Assembly (NCBI GenBank): GCA_035456405.1
Contig: DATIDG010000020.1
Span: 1-64,000 of the forward strand
DNA length: 64,000 nucleotides
Reading direction: 5' to 3'
Source: JAGVSZ01 sp035456405
GTDB taxonomy: Bacteria; Pseudomonadota; Gammaproteobacteria; Burkholderiales; SG8-39
The first letter of the stretch is position 1, and the number at the start of each line of letters is the position of its first letter. Below, piece by piece: positions 59,090-64,000 of this stretch. A model generated the notes under the pieces. That model did not search any database and had not been told where the DNA came from. It was given only the letters and a program-made list of their open reading frames with translations. A program made the position numbers and the translations under genes.

Positions 59090-60205
59090 TCAGGAAAAGA
59101 GCCGCAGCGCGACCGGGCCGCCGGCCGGGATCCCCCGCGCGTCCATGGTTGCGTGGATGCGCTCCAGCTGCTGGAAGATCGACTCGAGCGCCGCCTGGCC
59201 GATCGGCTTGCGGTTGTCGTCCACCAGCACGCCCCCGAGCGCTTGCTCCAGTTCGTGCGCGAAGTCGATGAATCGCCGGAAGGCGGTGTCGCTCGGCGGC
59301 ACGCGCGGGACGTCGAACAGCGCCGTCACACCGCGCGTCTGCAGGGTCCTCACGGTCTCGGGATGGAACGGCATCGGCTCGATGTTCATGAGCGAGAACT
59401 GCTCGATGCCGTCCTCGCCGATGCGATGGAACCGGCCATCTCTGCCCATCGCGAGGCCCGCGCTCTCGGCGAGCGCGCGGATCTTCGTGCCGGGAAAGGT
59501 GTGGCTCTCGCTGCCGATCACGCTCAGCCCGATCAGGACGTCCACGTCGGCGCAAAAACGATCGAGCTCGCGCGCCTGCGCGAGCGCCGCGTCGATGTCC
59601 GGCAGCTCGGCGGTTGCACCCACGGCAAGTGCCACCTCCTGTACCGCGCCGCAGAAGGACACGAGATCCTCTTCGCTCACTGCGCCGGACCGGTCGGCGA
59701 GTTGCATGCCGGCGCGCAGCCGCCGATGCCGCCCCTGGGCGGCGATCGGCCGCCACGCTTCGCGAGTCTCGTCCTGCGCCTCCCAGTGCACCGGCTTGAC
59801 GAGCGCTTCGTCTACCAGCCTGCGCGCGTGGTGCAGCAGCTCCGAACCGGCGACCGGCCGGGCGCAATTGAGCCCGATGATGAAGTCGACTGCGGCATCG
59901 AGACGCGGACCCGAAACGGCTTGTACGTCCTCCGGTTGCGATGAGCCCGCTTCGGCCACTGCATCGCCCAGGGTGTGCTCGACCCGCTCGCCGGCGCCGG
60001 GCGTGCCGGTCGGCGTCCTGGCAACGTCTGCCTGCGGGCCCTCCCGGTTCTCGGCCCGACCGCCGAACAGGACGTCGTGGTGACTGGAGGCGAACGCCGT
60101 TTCGGCACGGCGCCGCAGCTTCACTTCCTGCCACTTGTTGTAGGCAATCACGCCCACCACGACGATGACCCCGATTCCGAGCAGGCCGAGCTGCAGGTCG
60201 CTCAC
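59090..60205 (-). CDS. zipA: cell division protein ZipA-like
   Basis: A 371-residue protein read from GTG 60205 (M-S-D-L-Q-L-G). N-terminal membrane helix (about 5-20), charged segment (NKWQEVKLRRRAE), a poorly conserved linker (about 45-120) and the C-terminal FtsZ-binding domain (about 225-365, with LNIEPMPFH-like block SLMNIEPMPFHPETV and TALFDVPRVP). The smc-zipA-ligA order supports it. The long frame upstream is antisense-like shadow in smc. Confidence 0.88.
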   Translation of the reverse strand: MSDLQLGLLGIGVIVVVGVIAYNKWQEVKLRRRAETAFASSHHDVLFGGRAENREGPQADVARTPTGTPGAGERVEHTLGDAVAEAGSSQPEDVQAVSGPRLDAAVDFIIGLNCARPVAGSELLHHARRLVDEALVKPVHWEAQDETREAWRPIAAQGRHRRLRAGMQLADRSGAVSEEDLVSFCGAVQEVALAVGATAELPDIDAALAQARELDRFCADVDVLIGLSVIGSESHTFPGTKIRALAESAGLAMGRDGRFHRIGEDGIEQFSLMNIEPMPFHPETVRTLQTRGVTALFDVPRVPPSDTAFRRFIDFAHELEQALGGVLVDDNRKPIGQAALESIFQQLERIHATMDARGIPAGGPVALRLFS

Positions 60206-60216
60206 ACGCGCGCTCG

Positions 60217-63200
60217 CTACGCGGCTGCGGCTTCCTTCAGCCGCAGCGCTTCCTCGATGTCCACCGCCACCACGCGCGAGACGCCCTGCTCCGGCATGGT
60301 GACGCCCACGAGCTGCGCCGCGATCTCCATCGTGATCTTGTTGTGGCTGATGAACATGAACTGCGTCTGCTCTGACATCTGCCTCACGAGGTTGCAGAAG
60401 CGCTCGGTGTTGGTGTCGTCGAGCGGCGCGTCCACCTCGTCGAGCAGACAGAACGGCGCGGGGTTGAGCTGGAACAGGGCAAAGATCAGCGCGATCGCGG
60501 TCAGCGCCTTCTCCCCTCCAGAAAGGAGGTGGATCGTCGAGTTGCGTTTCCCTGGCGGCTGGGCACGCACCTCGATGCCCGCGTCGAGGATCTCCTCGCC
60601 GGTCATCACGAGCTTCGCCTCGCCGCCGCCGAAGAGCCGCGGGAAGAGCTCGCCGAAGTGCCGGTTGGCTTCGTCGAAAGTCTGCTGCAGCATCTCGCGC
60701 GTTTCGCGGTCGATGCGGCGGATCGCGCTCTCCAGCGTGTCGAGCGCCTCGCGCAGGTCGGTCGACTGCGCATCGAGGAAGGCCTTCCGGTCGGTCGCGA
60801 TGCCGAGTTCCTCGAGGGCTGCCATGTTGATGGCCCCGAGGTTGGTCATTGCCTGGTGGAGGCGCTGGATCTCGGCTTGGAGCGCGCCCGGTCGGACCTT
60901 GTTCGCCTCGAATGCCTGGGTAAGGATGGCCTCGTCCGCACCTGCCTCCGCGAGCTGCTGCGCGAACTGCTCGACGCCCAGCCGTGCCGCCTGCTCCTTC
61001 AGGCGCAATTCGCCGATCCGTTCGCGCAGCGGTGGGAGCTTCTGCTCCGCCCCGAGCCGCTCCTCGTCCGCGCTGCGCAGGGTCTCGCCGATCTCCTCGA
61101 GGTGAGCCCGCGCCGCGGTGAGCTTCTGCTCGCGGTCGAGCCGAATGGCCAGACACGCCTGCAGTTCCTCCCTGAGCCCTTCGTCCCGGAGGGCGGTGAG
61201 CTCGTTTTGCGTCGCCGACCGGTCAGTGAGAGCTTGCATTAGTTGCTCAGATAAAACATTAACTGATCGCTCTATCTCGCTGATCTTTCCGAGACATTCT
61301 CTTTCTGCAAACATCGCTTCCTGAACTCCGCGCGCGGCCGCTTGAATGGCGTTGCGCTGAGCGGTGAGGGCCTCGCCAGCCGCGTCAAAGGCGCTGCGAG
61401 CGTCGTCCAGCTGGGTCAGTACCGTCTGGATCTCAGCGTGGTGCCGGCCTATTTCTCCCGCCGCTGTCAGCCTGGCGGCCGCCTCGGACTGTCGATCCTG
61501 TCCGATCGCGGCCAACTCGGCGTCGATCTGCCCGGTCCGCTCGCGCACGCGGGCGATGTTCTCGTTGACGCGCAGCTCCTCGAGCCGGAGCTCGTGCCTC
61601 GCTGCCTGGCGGTCGGCCTCCTGCTCCTGCAGCACCGTAATCTGCTCCCGGCGCAGCGTCAGGGCCCGCTCCGCGGCCGCATGGACATCCCGCGCCTCGC
61701 CGACCGCGCGGACGAGGCCCTCCAGCTCGATGTCGAGCGCCTCGATCTCCCGCTGCCGCGCGAGGATCCCGGCGTCGCCCGAGTCGGGGCCGTGGAAGCT
61801 GACGCCATAGCGGGTGAACTGATGGCCGTCGCGATTCACGAGCACGGCGCCGGATGCCAGGGCGAGACGGGCGGTCAGCGACGGGACACCCTCGTGGGCA
61901 TAACAGCCGGCGAGCCATTCCTCGACCAGCGGCCGGACCGCCGCATCGGAGTAACGCACGAGGGACGCAAGGGGGCGGAGCGCGCCCCCGCCTGCGGCTG
62001 GCGCGCTTGCAGTGCTCGGCGTGAACACGCTGATCTTCGCCGGCGGCGGGTCCGCGAGCAGGCGGGCAATGTGCTCGGGATCGGCGAGCTGGAGCGCGCG
62101 CAGCCGCTCGCGGAGGACCGACTCCACGCCGGTTTCCCAGCCCAGCTCGACCGTCATCTTCTGCCAGAGCCGGGGCAGCCCCTGCAGGCCGTGCCTGCTC
62201 AGCCAGTCGTTGATCTCCCCGCCCTCTTCGACCTGCTCCTGGATGCGCTTGAGGGTCGCGAGTCGCCCCTCGCGGGTGTTCGCCTCGCGCTCGATCTCCT
62301 GCAGCCGTGCCAGCGCCGCCGCCCGGGCCGCCTCGAGCACCGGCAAGTCCTGTTGCAGCTCCCGGATGCGCGCGGCCGCGGCGTCCGCGTCGGTCCCCGC
62401 CGCGGCAATGTCCCGGGCAAGGTCCGCAAGCCGCGCAGGTTCCGGCACGATCAGCTGCTCGCGTTCGGCAATCAGCCGCTCTTCCCGCGCGCGAAGCTGC
62501 TCGAGCACCCGGTCGGCGTGCGCGAGATGCGCTTGCCCGACCTGGAGCGCCTGCTCGCCGCGCGCGGCGCTGTCGCGTGCCTCCTCGAGCGCAACCTGCG
62601 CGGCGCGGTACGCTTCGTCGCGCTCGGGCAGCAGCGCCTCTTCCGCGGCGTGCTGCGCCTCCGCCGCCGCGATGCGGTCCGCCGCCTCGCCGCGCCGCTG
62701 TCGCCACAGCGCTGCGGCTTCGGCGAGCTCCGACCGCTGGCGCTCCCATTGCTCGATCTGGAGCGCAAGGTGCGCGAGCTGCGCCTCCAGACGGTGGCGC
62801 GTCTCCGCGACGAACCGAAGCTCCGCCTCGAGGCGCGATGCCTCGGTGTTGACCTCGTACAGCGCGCCCTGCGCAGCGTTTACCGCGTCGCCGGCCGCAT
62901 AGTGCTCGACCCGCGCCTGTTCCACCCGCCGTTCGATTTCGCGCAACCGGGCCGTCTCCGACTCGAGCTCGTTCGCGGCCCGCTCGACGTCGCGTTGCGC
63001 CCGGCCCGCCTCGTTCTCGGCGTCGCGCTTGCGCAGCCACCAGAGGAGGTTCTGCTTGTGGGTGGCCTCCGCCTGGAGCGATTTGTACTGCCGCGCCACC
63101 TCGGCCTGGCGGGTCAGTTTCTCGATCTGCGTCTCGAGCTCGGCGCGGATGTCGTCCACGCGCGCCAGGTTCTCACGCGTGTCGTCGAGCCGGTGCTCGG

Positions 63201-63738
63201 TCTCGCGGCGCCGCTCCTTGTACTTCGATACTCCCGCCGCCTCTTCGAGGAAGACGCGCAACTCCTCCGGCTTCGCCTCGATGACGCGCGAGATCATCCC
63301 CTGCTCGATGATCGCGTACGCGCGCGGCCCCACCCCGGTGCCGAGGAAGATGTCCTGCACGTCGCGGCGCCGGACCTGGGTGTTGTTGATGTAGTACAAG
63401 GACTCGCCGTCGCGCTGCAGGACGCGCTTGACCGCGATCTCGGCGTACTGCGACCACTGTCCGGCCGCCTTGCCGAGGCTGTTGTCGAAAGCGAGCTCCA
63501 CGCTCGCCCGCGCCACCGGCTTGCGCAGCGCCGAGCCGTTGAAGATGACGTCCTGCATCGAGTCGCCGCGCAGCGCGCTGGCGCGCGTCTCGCCGAGCAC
63601 CCAGCGGACCGCGTCGATGATATTGGACTTGCCGCAGCCGTTGGGGCCGACGACGCCGACGAGCCGGCTCGGGACTTCGATCGCCGTCGGGTCGACGAAC
63701 GACTTGAAGCCCGCCAGCTTGATGTGTGTGAGACGCAA
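60217..63738 (-). CDS. smc: chromosome partition protein SMC
   Basis: A 1173-residue ATPase: Walker A GPNGCGKSNI (31-40), a QGMISRVIEAKPEELR block, coiled coils (about 170-500 and 670-1010), hinge (about 505-650), signature LLSGGEKALTAIAL and Walker B LLDEVDAPLDD. The start is TTG 63738 (M-R-L-T-H-I-K-L-A-G-F-K-S-F), matching the family; the frame extends 39 codons upstream with unlike sequence. A short AT-rich patch lies near 61240-61290 in the distal coil. Confidence 0.96.
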   Translation of the reverse strand: MRLTHIKLAGFKSFVDPTAIEVPSRLVGVVGPNGCGKSNIIDAVRWVLGETRASALRGDSMQDVIFNGSALRKPVARASVELAFDNSLGKAAGQWSQYAEIAVKRVLQRDGESLYYINNTQVRRRDVQDIFLGTGVGPRAYAIIEQGMISRVIEAKPEELRVFLEEAAGVSKYKERRRETEHRLDDTRENLARVDDIRAELETQIEKLTRQAEVARQYKSLQAEATHKQNLLWWLRKRDAENEAGRAQRDVERAANELESETARLREIERRVEQARVEHYAAGDAVNAAQGALYEVNTEASRLEAELRFVAETRHRLEAQLAHLALQIEQWERQRSELAEAAALWRQRRGEAADRIAAAEAQHAAEEALLPERDEAYRAAQVALEEARDSAARGEQALQVGQAHLAHADRVLEQLRAREERLIAEREQLIVPEPARLADLARDIAAAGTDADAAAARIRELQQDLPVLEAARAAALARLQEIEREANTREGRLATLKRIQEQVEEGGEINDWLSRHGLQGLPRLWQKMTVELGWETGVESVLRERLRALQLADPEHIARLLADPPPAKISVFTPSTASAPAAGGGALRPLASLVRYSDAAVRPLVEEWLAGCYAHEGVPSLTARLALASGAVLVNRDGHQFTRYGVSFHGPDSGDAGILARQREIEALDIELEGLVRAVGEARDVHAAAERALTLRREQITVLQEQEADRQAARHELRLEELRVNENIARVRERTGQIDAELAAIGQDRQSEAAARLTAAGEIGRHHAEIQTVLTQLDDARSAFDAAGEALTAQRNAIQAAARGVQEAMFAERECLGKISEIERSVNVLSEQLMQALTDRSATQNELTALRDEGLREELQACLAIRLDREQKLTAARAHLEEIGETLRSADEERLGAEQKLPPLRERIGELRLKEQAARLGVEQFAQQLAEAGADEAILTQAFEANKVRPGALQAEIQRLHQAMTNLGAINMAALEELGIATDRKAFLDAQSTDLREALDTLESAIRRIDRETREMLQQTFDEANRHFGELFPRLFGGGEAKLVMTGEEILDAGIEVRAQPPGKRNSTIHLLSGGEKALTAIALIFALFQLNPAPFCLLDEVDAPLDDTNTERFCNLVRQMSEQTQFMFISHNKITMEIAAQLVGVTMPEQGVSRVVAVDIEEALRLKEAAAA

Positions 63739-63811
63739 TTTACGGCCTGGAGATGGGCGGCGCGACGCGCCGCGATTTCTTGGAACGGCTCGGGGGCGAT
63801 TTTTCGGCCGA

Positions 63812-63817
63812 TATAAT
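63812..63817 (+). promoter_or_regulatory. -10 element TATAAT upstream of queF
   Basis: Perfect TATAAT in GGCCGATATAATACC, 28 bases before the queF ATG, in the 107-base gap divergent from smc. No -35 match. Same string as before ygfZ and the aldolase/SDR gene. Confidence 0.55.
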
Positions 63818-63845
63818 ACCAACTTTGCCGCCGCGGCCGACACGG

Positions 63846-64000
63846 ATGTCAGCAAGTCCCTCGCAATCCCTGAAGAGCTTCCCGAATCCCGCGCCGGAGC
63901 GTGACTACCTGATCCGTATGGAGATCCCGGAGTTCACCTGCCTGTGCCCGATGACCGGTCAGCCGGACTTCGCGACGCTCCTGCTCGACTATGTTCCCGA
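63846..64000 (+). CDS. queF: NADPH-dependent 7-cyano-7-deazaguanine reductase QueF (partial)
   Basis: Fifty-one codons before the window end: a short leader, then IPEFTCLCPMTGQPDFATLL. The C in LCPMTGQPDFA (C34) is the residue that attacks the preQ0 nitrile, and the compact N-terminus is that of the short, YkvM-type QueF. It reduces preQ0 to preQ1 in queuosine synthesis. ATG 63846 is divergent from smc. Confidence 0.9.
   Translation, partial: MSASPSQSLKSFPNPAPERDYLIRMEIPEFTCLCPMTGQPDFATLLLDYVP

Noticed and set aside
55891..59271. 1126-codon plus-strand open frame
   Set aside because: Antisense to dsrE, galU and ligA, which all have complete family motifs; no ribosome site and no recognisable domain.
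61342..63816. 824-codon plus-strand open frame
   Set aside because: Shadow of smc; leucine/arginine repeats mirror the SMC coiled coil.

Overview
The window is high-GC DNA from a betaproteobacterium. The evidence is gene order and protein sequence: smc-zipA-ligA, rpsB-tsf-pyrH-frr-uppS-cdsA-dxr-rseP-bamA-skp-lpxD-fabZ-lpxA-lpxB-rnhB, ygfZ next to a DUF4936 gene, ratA-rnfH beside smpB, and ppsA divergent from ppsR. Genus cannot be read from the sequence. Almost everything after about 12.6 kb is housekeeping chromosome; the first 12.6 kb is accessory.

Region 1 (1-5.2 kb) is a sparse, mobile-DNA-scarred stretch. It holds the end of an IS3-family insertion sequence, a phage/plasmid-type orphan, a small membrane protein, a frameshifted membrane-protein gene, and two direct copies of the 3' half of a tRNA-Leu gene (1921-1972 and 5023-5077). 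The tRNA copies bracket about 3 kb, as att-type repeats of an integrated element would. Between them lie a secreted cysteine-containing protein and a secreted lysyl-oxidase-family enzyme that keeps the copper histidines and both quinone-cofactor residues.

Region 2 (5.2-12.6 kb) is the most unusual part. It is an operon of a DUF3467-like protein, a GAF-GAF-TM-HlyD chimera, a PqqD-like/M50 protease/HlyD chimera and a short SecA-like ATPase, followed convergently by a periplasmic HlyD-type adaptor. I read it as a dedicated, undescribed export or maturation machine that combines a SecA-type motor with two membrane-anchored adaptors; its substrate is not in the window.

Region 3 (12.7-36 kb) carries mltG-tmk-holB-pilZ-tatD-ank, ygfZ-DUF4936-NRDE, an aldolase/SDR fusion with mtnA, a transglutaminase-like lipoprotein, an L,D-transpeptidase, tadA, guaBA, ratA-rnfH, smpB, ppsA/ppsR, a SpoU methyltransferase and a solitary SenB-like selenosugar synthase.

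Region 4 (36-50 kb) is the classical envelope and translation operon (rnhB back to rpsB), with a predicted promoter and a hairpin-bearing leader before rpsB. Region 5 (50.5-64 kb) has map-glnD on the plus strand, then a minus-strand series smc-zipA-ligA-galU-dsrE-hpt-MTIP-def, with queF divergent from smc and cut by the window end.

Two distant loci fit one pathway. MTIP and Hpt at 54-56 kb would turn methylthioinosine into methylthioribose-1-phosphate and IMP. MtnA and the aldolase/SDR fusion at 20-23 kb would isomerise the sugar phosphate, cleave it to DHAP, and possibly reduce the aldehyde released.
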